From: Bacillota bacterium
Lineage (GTDB): Bacteria > Bacillota > Negativicutes > Sporomusales > CTSoil-080
Assembly: GCA_017889635.1 (NCBI GenBank)
Contig: JAGGAC010000011.1
Location: 1-64,000, forward strand
Reading direction: 5' to 3'
DNA length: 64,000 nt
Shown: positions 1 through 9,649 of the stretch, piece after piece
How positions within the stretch are numbered: position 1 is the stretch's first letter
Layout: every line of letters starts with the position of its first letter
Position numbers and translations under genes: made by a program
Notes under the pieces: generated by a model
Databases searched by the model: none
What the model saw: only the letters and a program-made list of their open reading frames with translations
What the model was told of the DNA's origin: nothing

Positions 1-48
1 AGGTTGGTATGATAATACAAAGTATGCAGGCTTTTGAGGAGGAGTATT

Positions 49-645
49 GTGAGAGATTTTTCCCGAATCCCCAATAATAATGACAATTGGTTTATAAAAA
101 CAGTAAGTTTTTTTGTAGTTTTTGTAACAGTAATAATTTGCTATTGGCACTTCATTTATGTTCCAAACAAAGAAATAAAGCAACTACAGACTTACTCAGT
201 TCAGATCAATCAAATCTACGCTACTTTTAATTCATATGATGAGAACTCAAAACAAGCTAAAACCAACCAGCCTCAACCAGAAAAACAGATTATCGAAAAA
301 CGTACTATAAAACCGACGGACGATGTAAAATGTTACTACGACTTACAAACCAGCCTAATCAACATAAAAAAACTCATTATGACTACAATACCATCACTAC
401 GAAATCAAAAATCAAAAGATGCTGCTAATTGTATGGTAAAAACTATTGACACCTTAGACCAATTACTTAAGTTACAAATCGAAAAGCAAGTTATAGTTTA
501 TAACGGTGAAAATAAGAAATCCTCAAAAACGGACCCGTTGGAAAAAAATACCCATGACAGCGATGCGTTAAAGAAAAAGCTTGCTGAAGAGCTTATGCCG
601 CTGATGAACGGATACTATACCAAAAGTACATATTTAATATTTTGA
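49..645 (+). CDS. hypothetical membrane-anchored protein, probable cargo of the skin-like element
   Basis: ORF track 34..645; better GTG start at 49 after GAGGAGGAG; one N-terminal TM segment (FFVVFVTVIICYWHFIYV); no recognised domain. Confidence 0.55.
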   Translation: MRDFSRIPNNNDNWFIKTVSFFVVFVTVIICYWHFIYVPNKEIKQLQTYSVQINQIYATFNSYDENSKQAKTNQPQPEKQIIEKRTIKPTDDVKCYYDLQTSLINIKKLIMTTIPSLRNQKSKDAANCMVKTIDTLDQLLKLQIEKQVIVYNGENKKSSKTDPLEKNTHDSDALKKKLAEELMPLMNGYYTKSTYLIF

Positions 646-718
646 TACTATTAAAATGACCTGCAGCGCCCCTTCCACAGTCCTGCGCATCACCAAAAAA
701 TATTAACGGTGATACAAT

Positions 719-2248
719 ATGAACAAACAATCCCCCCCCCTCGAACCAGCCTGTTTCTACCTCCGCAAATCCCGCGAAGACCAAGAAGCCGAAGCCCGCG
801 GCGAAGGAGAAACCCTGGCCAAACATCGCAAAGCTTTATTAAAATTGGCAAAAGAATACGATATTACTGTAACTAAGGTTTTCGAAGAAATTATCTCCGG
901 CGAAAGCCTTATTCACCGTCCCCAAATGCTGACAATGCTCAAAGAAGTCGCCGAAGGACACTGGAAGTCTGTTTGGTGCATGGATGTCGACCGGCTTGGT
1001 CGCGGCGGAATGCAGGACCAAGGTTTAATATTAGAAACATTTAAAAACGCTCATACTTTGATTGTAACCCCACGCAAAATTTATGATCTTAGTAACGAAT
1101 TTGACGAAGAATATACCGAATTTGAAGCGTTCATGGCGCGGAAAGAATTGAAAATTATTACCCGCCGTCTTCAGGGCGGCCGGCGCCGCTCAGTTGAAGA
1201 AGGCAACTATATCGGCACCAGACCACCCTACGGCTACCTAATTGAAAAAACTCCTACCAGCCGCGTACTTATTCCCCACCCCGAACAGGCCGATATTGTA
1301 AAATTGATATTTGCCCTTTACACTAATGACGACCCGCAGCTACGCATGGGAAGCAGTAAAATAGCGGCCGAGCTAAACCGCATGAAAAAAACTACCTACA
1401 CAGGCAGAGCCTGGGAATCATCAACAGTATTGTCTATATTGAAAAATGAAGTTTATACCGGCAGAATACAGTGGCGCAAAAAGGAAGCCAAAAAGTCTAC
1501 TGCCCCTGGCAAAAAGGAAACTGTCCGAACCCGCTCCCGCGAAGAATGGATTGACGTTAAAGGCAAACATGAACCGCTAATAACGCAAGCAACTTTTTGC
1601 AAGGCTCAGGAAATACTAAAAGGTAAATATCATGTACCATATCAATTAGTTAATGGCATCACCAATCCGCTAGCCGGATTAATTCGTTGTGATATATGCG
1701 GCTGCTCTATGGTTTACAGGACCTATACCCATCAAAAATATCCGCACATAATATGTTATAACCCTAAATGCACTAATAAAAGCAGCCGGTTTGACTATGT
1801 CGAAACCGCGCTTTTAGACGGCTTAAAAATTTGGCTAGACCAATACCAGAATATATTAACTGCTCACTCCAAACCCGAACAGACCCTAAACCTCATAACC
1901 ATTAAAGCCAAAACTTTGAAAAACTTACAACAAGCCAAAAAAGATGCCGAACAACAAAAAGGCCGCTTGCACGACCTATTAGAAAAAGGCATCTATGACG
2001 CTGCTACATATTTGGAGCGCTCTGCCAAAATGACTGAACGTATTGCTGCTGTTGAAAAAGCAATTATTGAAACCGCACAGTCAATCAGCATTGAGAAAAC
2101 AACTAAAAATATTGAACAAGAAATAATACCCAAAATTGGCAACCTTTTATCGTCATACCATAAAACAACTGATCCGGCTTTAAAAAACCACATGCTGAAA
2201 TCAATTCTTGAATATGCCGTCTACCGAAAAGAACAGCATCAACAATAA
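719..2248 (+). CDS. spoIVCA: large serine recombinase (resolvase N-domain, recombinase domain, zinc ribbon, coiled coil), SpoIVCA-like
   Basis: FYLRKSREDQEAEARGEGETLAKHR, DVDRLGRGG, CDICGCSM zinc ribbon; convergent with truncated sigK as in the B. subtilis skin element. Confidence 0.85.
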   Translation: MNKQSPPLEPACFYLRKSREDQEAEARGEGETLAKHRKALLKLAKEYDITVTKVFEEIISGESLIHRPQMLTMLKEVAEGHWKSVWCMDVDRLGRGGMQDQGLILETFKNAHTLIVTPRKIYDLSNEFDEEYTEFEAFMARKELKIITRRLQGGRRRSVEEGNYIGTRPPYGYLIEKTPTSRVLIPHPEQADIVKLIFALYTNDDPQLRMGSSKIAAELNRMKKTTYTGRAWESSTVLSILKNEVYTGRIQWRKKEAKKSTAPGKKETVRTRSREEWIDVKGKHEPLITQATFCKAQEILKGKYHVPYQLVNGITNPLAGLIRCDICGCSMVYRTYTHQKYPHIICYNPKCTNKSSRFDYVETALLDGLKIWLDQYQNILTAHSKPEQTLNLITIKAKTLKNLQQAKKDAEQQKGRLHDLLEKGIYDAATYLERSAKMTERIAAVEKAIIETAQSISIEKTTKNIEQEIIPKIGNLLSSYHKTTDPALKNHMLKSILEYAVYRKEQHQQ

Positions 2249-2252
2249 GTAA

Positions 2253-2296
2253 GGCATGTGTTCGGTGGAGGTTATTGCCCCCACCGAACACATGCC
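2253..2296. terminator. perfect 16-bp hairpin between the recombinase and truncated sigK
   Basis: GGCATGTGTTCGGTGG - 12 nt - CCACCGAACACATGCC; no clear T-run, so it may be more than a terminator. Confidence 0.6.
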
Positions 2297-2338
2297 GACA
2301 CGAAACCAGATATATTTTTATATTCAACGCAAATACAG

Positions 2339-2785
2339 CTAACAGGTTAGTGTTATCTCGTTTCCCTCTTTATCAACACCGATAGGGTCATACAAACTAA
2401 CTTCAGCCCTAGTACGCCGAGTACTTCTAAAATGCATTAGTATCTCATTTTCAATGCAGCGGGCAGCGTAAGTAGCCAGCCTGGTCTTTTTGCCGGGATC
2501 AAAGGTGTTTATGGCTTTGATAAGACCAATTGTGCCAATTGATATCAAGTCATCAACATCTTCCCCGGTATTATCAAATTTTTTTACAATATGTGCCACC
2601 AAGCGAAGATTACGTTCGATTAACACATTTTTGGCTGTTTCATCCCCGCTTCTCAACCGGCCCAAATAGACTTGCTCATCTTTTTCCGACAACGGCAATG
2701 GGAATGTGTTGTTGGTCAGATAAGCAACAAAAAGAGAAAATCCCTTGAAAACCGCCGCAGCCATGGCCACAATTACAGACACCAA
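2339..2785 (-). CDS. sigK: N-terminal half of mother-cell sigma factor sigma-K, interrupted by an intervening element
   Basis: [31 protein letters not shown]...[19 protein letters not shown]...[15 protein letters not shown] then TC-stop; sigma region 4 missing. Confidence 0.9.
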   Translation of the reverse strand: MVSVIVAMAAAVFKGFSLFVAYLTNNTFPLPLSEKDEQVYLGRLRSGDETAKNVLIERNLRLVAHIVKKFDNTGEDVDDLISIGTIGLIKAINTFDPGKKTRLATYAARCIENEILMHFRSTRRTRAEVSLYDPIGVDKEGNEITLTC

Positions 2786-2944
2786 AACCCCCCACCCCCT
2801 GTTTGGACTGTGTTCTATTGTATGGGAGAGTCATAACTAACGTGCCTGTAAAAATATTCTAACAGTTAAATTTAATCCACTTGCAACAACATTGCTGGGC
2901 AACACCACAAAAATATTGTATAATCTTCCCAGGAGAGTGATCAA

Positions 2945-3034
2945 ATGGCACAGTATATTGGAGATTTAGGGATTATTTTTGCCATAATACTGGTAGTTAT
3001 GTATACTATGTGGGACGAATTATTTCCCCGTTAG
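2945..3034 (+). CDS. 29-aa putative small membrane protein MAQYIGDLGIIFAIILVVMYTMWDELFPR
   Basis: AGGAGAG RBS ~8 nt upstream of ATG, single TM helix; overlaps the 3' end of yyaC antisense. Confidence 0.5.
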   Translation: MAQYIGDLGIIFAIILVVMYTMWDELFPR

Positions 3035-3617
3035 GCACGGCGAAGCATGCTGCTGCATCACTTGATCGCAGACATTTATGTACCGCTAAAAGAGAAATAC
3101 TGATAACCTTACTAAGCTTAACCACAATTGATAGTGGCGTACTGTGTAAATCAAGGTAGCCCATTTGACCGCCGGTGTTCACCACCCCGATTACAGCTAC
3201 ATCACCGACACAGGGAAGCCTATTGCCTACAGCAATGCCGGCTTCAATCCCACCCGACCAGGCTTCTACATTGCCGACTTCACCCAATTTGCCCAAACAG
3301 GCATCAACGGCAATAATCAGCGGATTGTTATACTTTTTTGCAATTTCGTCAATGGTGTCCACCAAATTTCCTGCATGAACCGGATTATCAAGCGAACCAT
3401 AGATATTCCCTACGCCATGTTCTTCCAGATAGCTTCCTACTAATGGTCCAAGGGCATCTCCGGTATAACGATCTGAACCGATACACAAATATACAAGTGG
3501 TCTCGTATTTACCCCCGGCTCTCGTGCCAACAGCCAAACAATATGTTCGGTTAACCTTTTGTTTGCATTATTCTCCGCTAACCTAACGATTACTTTATGA
3601 TTTACCTTTTTCCCCAT
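3006..3617 (-). CDS. yyaC: spore protease YyaC (DUF1256)
   Basis: VYLCIGSDRYTGDALGPLVG...GSLDNPVHAGNL...VDACLG. Confidence 0.9.
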   Translation of the reverse strand: MGKKVNHKVIVRLAENNANKRLTEHIVWLLAREPGVNTRPLVYLCIGSDRYTGDALGPLVGSYLEEHGVGNIYGSLDNPVHAGNLVDTIDEIAKKYNNPLIIAVDACLGKLGEVGNVEAWSGGIEAGIAVGNRLPCVGDVAVIGVVNTGGQMGYLDLHSTPLSIVVKLSKVISISLLAVHKCLRSSDAAACFAVPNGEIIRPT

Positions 3618-3712
3618 TCTATCGCTCCTTTGGCCAGTCTCATAAAAAGCTATGCAAATAAGCGATGAATAATTTCACAAAATAAGACTGATCCCCAAAT
3701 AACTTTGAACTA

Positions 3713-3755
3713 AAAAGCACAAGCTTTTGCAACAGATGCAAAAGCTTGTGCTTTT
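3713..3755. terminator. bidirectional terminator hairpin
   Basis: AAAAGCACAAGCTTTTGCAacagaTGCAAAAGCTTGTGCTTTT. Confidence 0.75.
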
Positions 3756-3773
3756 AGTTCAAAATTTAAGCAA

Positions 3774-4340
3774 TCAAATCAACGGTGGATTCTGGTACTC
3801 TGGCTTTTTAGCGGCCTGAGCCAACGCCTTAGTAACAAAGCTGATATGCTCACTAAGCTCAATCCCCATAGCCGCCGCTCCGTTAATAATATTATCGCGA
3901 TTGACTGCTCTGGCAAATCCTTTATCCTTCATTTTCTTAAGCACCGATTTAGCCTCTAAATTGTCCAAACTTTTATCCGGGCGCACCATCGCACAAGCAA
4001 TAATAAAGCCGGTTAGCTCGTCAAGCGCCAACAACGTCGTTTGCAGAAACGACCGCTCTTTCGGCCAGTCGCGGGCATGAGACTCCACATCGGTGATAAA
4101 AGCATCATCATAACCATAGGCCATTAATATTTCACGCGCATGGGCCGGATGTTCGTTCGGAAATTTATCAAAATCAATATCATGCAAAAGGCCGACTGTT
4201 CTCCAATACTGGGCATCCTCGCCAAACTTCTCAGCATAAGCCTGCATAGCCACTTCTACCGCCATAGAGTGCTTTAATAGAACGTCACTGGTAACATGTT
4301 GGCGTAATGCCTGCCAGTTTTCTTCTCGTGTCCTTAACAT
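3774..4340 (-). CDS. HD domain-containing protein
   Basis: GLLHDIDFDKFP...HPAHAREIL HD motif. Confidence 0.8.
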   Translation of the reverse strand: MLRTREENWQALRQHVTSDVLLKHSMAVEVAMQAYAEKFGEDAQYWRTVGLLHDIDFDKFPNEHPAHAREILMAYGYDDAFITDVESHARDWPKERSFLQTTLLALDELTGFIIACAMVRPDKSLDNLEAKSVLKKMKDKGFARAVNRDNIINGAAAMGIELSEHISFVTKALAQAAKKPEYQNPPLI

Positions 4341-4470
4341 AATTGACCTCCTAGTTTCTATACTTGTTATTAGTATACCAAAAAATAATCCGCGCGAAAA
4401 AAGCGTTTAGAAAAAGGCTGTAGCACATACATATTACTATATAAGTGAGTCTTGTGTTCGGAGGTATCAA

Positions 4471-5385
4471 ATGTACGATCTAGCGGCCCTAATAGTTGGA
4501 ATCGCGCTCTTAGTTGGTGGCCTTTTTACTATGCGCTTCGGCTTAATGAATATTTTTTCTCATTCCTTTAGGCACATCCTAACTCAACTTACGCTAACCC
4601 CCTTACGCGGCCTCGTTATCGGCACAATTGCCGCCGCCGTCATGCAGAGCAGCACTGCCCTTACGCTTATTACAGTCGGCCTGGTAAGCGCTGAATACTT
4701 AACCTTTTACGCCGGTCTTGGGATCATCCTTGGAGCAAATATCGGCACCTGTTCCACCGTTCAACTACTGACAATATCACCACCTATTGAATACTTGCTG
4801 CCGGCCCTCTTACTTAGCGCTCTGTTAGCAGTTTCAGCAAAATATCGTACCTACGCCCTGGCAGCCTTAGGGCTCTTTGCTATGTTTACCGGACTTAGCC
4901 TTGTAACCACGACCATGGGCAAACTAGCTGAAATTAGCACCGTTGTGAAGTATCTGGCAGACACCAGCCACAGCCCGGTATACGGCATTGGCGGCGGCAT
5001 TCTTCTTACCTTCCTGTTCCAATCCAGCAGTGCGGCCACCGGCCTCCTAATGGTCTTAACCCAAGAAGGAATTATCGACCTCACCGGCGCGGCCTACGGC
5101 GTGTATGGTAACAATATCGGCTCCTGCCTTCCGTCCCTCATAGCCGGACTCGCCGCCCCACTGTCCGCCAAACGGGTCGCTCTATCCCACATTGTCCTCA
5201 ACTTGCTTGGCGTAATGCTTTTTTTTCCCTTCAGCAATTTACTAATAAAAATAGCCACCCTTCTTTCCGGCGACTTAGCCGGACAGGTAGCTATGATTCA
5301 CACCCTCTTCAACGTTATATCTTCCCTGGCCGTGCTACCATTTGTCAAGCCTTTCGCCAAATTAATAACTATTCTTGTGCCCTGA
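4471..5385 (+). CDS. Na/Pi cotransporter family protein lacking a PhoU-like tail
   Basis: repeated MQSSTALTL / LFQSSSAATGL QSS motifs, GANIGTC, GNNIGSC. Confidence 0.85.
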   Translation: MYDLAALIVGIALLVGGLFTMRFGLMNIFSHSFRHILTQLTLTPLRGLVIGTIAAAVMQSSTALTLITVGLVSAEYLTFYAGLGIILGANIGTCSTVQLLTISPPIEYLLPALLLSALLAVSAKYRTYALAALGLFAMFTGLSLVTTTMGKLAEISTVVKYLADTSHSPVYGIGGGILLTFLFQSSSAATGLLMVLTQEGIIDLTGAAYGVYGNNIGSCLPSLIAGLAAPLSAKRVALSHIVLNLLGVMLFFPFSNLLIKIATLLSGDLAGQVAMIHTLFNVISSLAVLPFVKPFAKLITILVP

Positions 5386-6237
5386 TTTAACTATTGTGTC
5401 AGCGCTCTTTTTCCTGGTTAGCGTAAAGTTCACATTAAGGTCAGCACAAACTAACATGATCAGATAAATCGCAACAGCAGTAACAACAATTGTTCCGCCT
5501 GGTGCGATATCTAAATTAAATGACAGTACCAACCCACCCAGTACCGAAATTACCGAAAAAGCTACCGCCAACGCAAGCGTTGCTCTAAAACCGCGCCGCA
5601 AGAGTTGAGCCGCTGCCACCGGAATAACCATCAGCGAACTAACCAGCAAAATACCGACTACCCGCATACCAACAACCACTACCAAGGCCGCCATCATGCT
5701 GAAAATCGTACCTGTCAAGCCAGTATTAATTCCCGAAACATGCGCGACATCTTCATCAAACGCCATCAGCAATAAGCGATCAAAATACCGATGCATCACC
5801 CCTAAGACCAGTACACCGCTCCCGGCAATCAGCCATATATCAGCTCCGGTAACAGTTAGAATGCTTCCAAAAAGCACCCCGATCATGCCATTGCCAGGCA
5901 CTTTGGCCATACTGCTAAAAATAACCGCCAACGCAATGCCGGAATAAAAAAAGATAGCCAAGGCAGTATCCGCCTGGCGCATATGGCGATGTCTAACAAA
6001 TTCGATAGCCGCCGCCCCCAACATGGTAACAAGTGCCGCAACCGCAGTAGGATAAACGCCAAGCACATATCCACCCATGACTCCGGCGAAGGCAATATGC
6101 CCCAAACCGTCGCCAATCATCGCCTGACGGCGAACAACAACAAAAATTCCAATTAGCGGGCAAGCAACCGCTGTAATCAACCCGGCAATCAACGCCCGCT
6201 GCATAAAGTCATATTGAAAAAGTTCCATGATAATCAC
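5362..6237 (-). CDS. znuB: metal ABC transporter permease (ZnuB/MntB type)
   Basis: ABC-3 family: CPLIGIFVVVRRQAMIGDGLGHIAFAGV. Confidence 0.85.
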   Translation of the reverse strand: MIIMELFQYDFMQRALIAGLITAVACPLIGIFVVVRRQAMIGDGLGHIAFAGVMGGYVLGVYPTAVAALVTMLGAAAIEFVRHRHMRQADTALAIFFYSGIALAVIFSSMAKVPGNGMIGVLFGSILTVTGADIWLIAGSGVLVLGVMHRYFDRLLLMAFDEDVAHVSGINTGLTGTIFSMMAALVVVVGMRVVGILLVSSLMVIPVAAAQLLRRGFRATLALAVAFSVISVLGGLVLSFNLDIAPGGTIVVTAVAIYLIMLVCADLNVNFTLTRKKSADTIVKSGHKNSY

Positions 6238-6289
6238 CTTAACTTCCGTAATTAAGAGCTTATCCTAGCATATTAATTTACAACAAGTA

Positions 6290-7015
6290 CTATACTTTCT
6301 GGTAGGGAAAGAAATGCGGCGCACCAGCATGATTGTGGCGAAACTCAGTGCTGTCGCCATAGAAACACAAGCCATTATTGATGCAAGCTACTTTATTAGC
6401 AAAGCGTGTAACCTTATCAATATCATGCGAAACAGCAACAATAGTAATACCAAGGTTACGATTGATTTCGCCAAGCAAACCATAAAGCTTGGTCCCGGTC
6501 TCATAATCAACCCCGCTGGTTGGCTCATCCAAAAGTAACAGACCGGGATTGGCAGCAAGAGCCCGTGCCACCATTACCCGTTGCTGCTGACCGCCGCTAA
6601 GTTCACCAACCAGGCGATGGTTCAACCCTTCAAGTCCCACAAGGTCCAGCATATGCTTAACAATATGTCGTGCCCCTTCCCGCTTTACGCGCTTAGAGCC
6701 GCTGGAAGTTAGGCCAAGAGCAACAATTTCTTCTACCGTTGCCGGAAACCCAGCTGTATTATTAGCGTAGTGCTGAGGCACATAACCAATTTCACACGAA
6801 TAACACGCGTCCCGAACCACTTTGCCGCCAACTTGCACTACCCCATCCGCAGGACGTACCAAACCGGCAATAAGCTTTAAGATGGTACTTTTACCTGCGC
6901 CGTTAGGACCAACTATCGCCACAAAATCTCCTGCTGCCACCGTCAATGACAAATCAGAAAGAACTTTGTTATCCCCATAAGCGAAAGAAACATTCTTTAT
7001 TGCAATATCAAACAT
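6290..7015 (-). CDS. znuC: metal ABC transporter ATP-binding protein
   Basis: GPNGAGKSTILK, LSGGQQQRVMVARAL, LLLDEPTSGVD; next to the permease. Confidence 0.87.
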   Translation of the reverse strand: MFDIAIKNVSFAYGDNKVLSDLSLTVAAGDFVAIVGPNGAGKSTILKLIAGLVRPADGVVQVGGKVVRDACYSCEIGYVPQHYANNTAGFPATVEEIVALGLTSSGSKRVKREGARHIVKHMLDLVGLEGLNHRLVGELSGGQQQRVMVARALAANPGLLLLDEPTSGVDYETGTKLYGLLGEINRNLGITIVAVSHDIDKVTRFANKVACINNGLCFYGDSTEFRHNHAGAPHFFPYQKV

Positions 7016-7070
7016 GCTAACCCCTAGTCATTTAAGTTTACTCTTAACTACTTTTAAACCATTAAATAGC

Positions 7071-8801
7071 TTACGCCAGAATTCCCTGTTCTACAGCCTG
7101 AGCATATAACCCGCCAAGCGCTAAGAGCTCGGCATGAGTGCCTGATTCCGCAACCCTGCCGCCAGCCAAATAAACCACTTTGTCAGTAGACCGCAGCGTC
7201 GACAACCGATGCGTAATAATAAATGTTGTCCGACCAGCACTGGCGTTACGAACAGCAACCATCACCTGGTTTTCGGCATAAACATCCAAAGCTGCAGTTG
7301 GCTCGTCTAAAAGCAATATTTCCGGCTCAATAACCAGCGCACGAGCAATAGCTATGCGTTGACGCTGGCCGCCTGAGAGCAGCCCCCCAAGCTCACCGAC
7401 AGGTGAATGATAGCCCTGCGGCAGCTCCATAATAAAATCATGAGCATTGGCAAGCTTGGCAGCCCGTTCCACCTCGCTGTAAGTTGCAGTTGGACGCCCA
7501 TAGCGAATATTCTCTAATATGCTGGCATCAAACAAAACGGGTTCCTGCTGAATAAAGCCGATGTGATTCCTCAGCGCACTAATCTTTAGCTGTTTAATAT
7601 CTATTCCATCAAGACAAATGACACCATCATTAGGATCATAAAACCTGAGCAGCAAATTGGCAAACGACGACTTACCGGCGCCGCTTGGCCCAACCACAGC
7701 AACCACATCTCCTGATTCTGCACAAACACTAATGTCCTTCAAAACTTCATTTCCTGCCTGATAGGCAAACGACACATGCTTAAACTCTACCCGCCCGGCG
7801 CATTTCGGCAAATCCAAGGTGCCATCCGCCACCGTAAGCGGCTCATAGTCAAGGTCTTTAATCCTGCTCCAGGCAACCAAACCAAGTTTCATTCGCGAAA
7901 GGGCCTGAGTAATCTTTCCGACCGGAGCAGGCATATTAATAATATACACCAGGAAAGCGAACATTCCGCCAATCGTAAGCTTACCACTGACTACTTCGCG
8001 TCCTCCGTACCAAATAATAATTGTAATCCCAATCGCAGTAAGAAACTCCACTAGTGGTATGAGAAGAGCATTCCAGCGCTGCACCTTAAATAAATCCCGT
8101 GCCGCTTCATGCAGCTTTTGCCGAAACTTACAATACTCATAATCTTCCCGAACATAGCTTTGAACCATTGCCACCGACATCAGCGACTGATGCACCAGAC
8201 CGGTAACCTTACCTAAAGCGTCCTCATACAAGGTTCCAAAGGCGGCAATCCGTTTATTACAGTAGCTGGCAACAGTTATGGTAAAAGGCAACGTGGCAAA
8301 CGTAACAATAGCTAATTGCCAGTCAAAATACAGCATGACCGCCATAATAGCAACCAGGTTTAAAGACTCAACCAATAAGTCAGGGATGCCCAAAGATATA
8401 GCCTGCTGCAATAGCCACAAGTCATTAGTGAAATATGCAATTATATTCCCACTTGATGAATTAATAAAATACCCATAATCCATCGAATGTAACTTTTGGA
8501 ACATATCGCGGCGCAGTCTAGCGATCATTAGGTTGCCAGCTTTCGCCATATTATATCCGTAATAATAGGAAAATAGCGCCCGAACAGCGTATAATCCCAC
8601 AATACTGACAACAATAATATTAAGTGTTGTCAGATCGGCCTGTTCAAGCGCAACATCAATTAACGATTTCAAAATTAACGGTGCCGACAAACCGGCTGCT
8701 GCTGCAACAACAAAGCTGGCCACTGCAGTTAAAATCAGCGACCAGTAAGGCATGACAAATTTTGTCCAATAAAGCCTGAACATGCTGTTAATAGCCTCCA
8801 A
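7071..8801 (-). CDS. ABC transporter fused permease/ATP-binding protein (multidrug/lipid exporter type)
   Basis: six-TM domain plus GPSGAGKSSFANL, LSGGQRQRIAIARAL, LLLDEPTAALD. Confidence 0.88.
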   Translation of the reverse strand: MEAINSMFRLYWTKFVMPYWSLILTAVASFVVAAAAGLSAPLILKSLIDVALEQADLTTLNIIVVSIVGLYAVRALFSYYYGYNMAKAGNLMIARLRRDMFQKLHSMDYGYFINSSSGNIIAYFTNDLWLLQQAISLGIPDLLVESLNLVAIMAVMLYFDWQLAIVTFATLPFTITVASYCNKRIAAFGTLYEDALGKVTGLVHQSLMSVAMVQSYVREDYEYCKFRQKLHEAARDLFKVQRWNALLIPLVEFLTAIGITIIIWYGGREVVSGKLTIGGMFAFLVYIINMPAPVGKITQALSRMKLGLVAWSRIKDLDYEPLTVADGTLDLPKCAGRVEFKHVSFAYQAGNEVLKDISVCAESGDVVAVVGPSGAGKSSFANLLLRFYDPNDGVICLDGIDIKQLKISALRNHIGFIQQEPVLFDASILENIRYGRPTATYSEVERAAKLANAHDFIMELPQGYHSPVGELGGLLSGGQRQRIAIARALVIEPEILLLDEPTAALDVYAENQVMVAVRNASAGRTTFIITHRLSTLRSTDKVVYLAGGRVAESGTHAELLALGGLYAQAVEQGILA

Positions 8802-8946
8802 AACCTTTCAGAAGCTGTTCACGTCAGATTAGAACAGTACCTGCCATTTATAATACAACTTTAGGAGTAAAAATTAAACCGTCCTACCTTTAGCTATACA
8901 GGCAATATACGTTATAATTAGTTGAAAAGCTTCCATAAGGCAAATT

Positions 8947-8965
8947 CGGGAGGCTATGCCTCCCG
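8947..8965 (-). terminator. terminator of the NlpC/P60 gene
   Basis: CGGGAGGcaTAGCCTCCCG-type hairpin just after the stop codon. Confidence 0.55.
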
Positions 8966-8969
8966 GATA

Positions 8970-9638
8970 TTACATGAATCTACGTGCTCCGATATAACGT
9001 GCTGCCCAGTAGCTCATATCAAGCGGGTCAATAACCACCCCGCGACTGGAAGTAGCACTTATAAAGTATCCGTCTCCAATATAAATCCCTACATGTGATG
9101 CTCCCGAAGCATATGTACTAAAATAAACAGTATCTCCAGGCCGCAAGCGGCTTCTGCTGACTGGGTAGCCTGCATCATACTGGGCATCAGCCGTCCGTGG
9201 CAGCATTACCCCGGCGCGGGCAAAAACAAATTGAACGAAACCGGAACAATCAAACCCATCAAGACTTGTGCCACCATAAACATACGGTACTCCCTGGCAC
9301 CTTAAAGCGGCTTGAATTATCCGTCGCGCACCACCTAGCATCGACCCATCACGGCTGACAGGAATATCACGCCCCATTAAAGCACGATATGTAGCCGGAC
9401 CTATAATGCCATCCGCATCTAATCCCTGAGCCTTCTGAAATTCTTTAACTGCGGCTGTCGTAGCACCGCCAAAGTCTCCGTCCACACTTCCGACTCTATA
9501 GCCGCATGAAATTAATCTTGACTGAACCTCTGCGACCTCCGGTCCCTTGTCGCCTTCCTCCAAAGCGTTTGCTTCAGCTAAAGCAACGCTAGAGAATAGA
9601 AGTAGAAACAGTGCCGTAGTTCTCAAAGCTTTTTTCAA
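8970..9638 (-). CDS. secreted NlpC/P60 cell-wall hydrolase with peptidoglycan-binding domain
   Basis: signal peptide; PG_binding_1 (GDKGPEVAEVQSRL); VPYVYGGTSLDGFDCSGFVQFVF catalytic motif. Confidence 0.92.
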   Translation of the reverse strand: MKKALRTTALFLLLFSSVALAEANALEEGDKGPEVAEVQSRLISCGYRVGSVDGDFGGATTAAVKEFQKAQGLDADGIIGPATYRALMGRDIPVSRDGSMLGGARRIIQAALRCQGVPYVYGGTSLDGFDCSGFVQFVFARAGVMLPRTADAQYDAGYPVSRSRLRPGDTVYFSTYASGASHVGIYIGDGYFISATSSRGVVIDPLDMSYWAARYIGARRFM

Positions 9639-9649
9639 TAATTCTCTCT

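Noticed and set aside
593-826. 77-aa minus-strand ORF and similar antisense ORFs inside the recombinase (839..1021, 1993..2193, 2103..2327)
   Set aside because: Antisense to a well-supported recombinase, composition typical of shadow ORFs, no RBS seen.
3128-3586. Several overlapping plus-strand ORFs across yyaC
   Set aside because: Antisense shadows of a conserved coding region; mutually overlapping in different frames.
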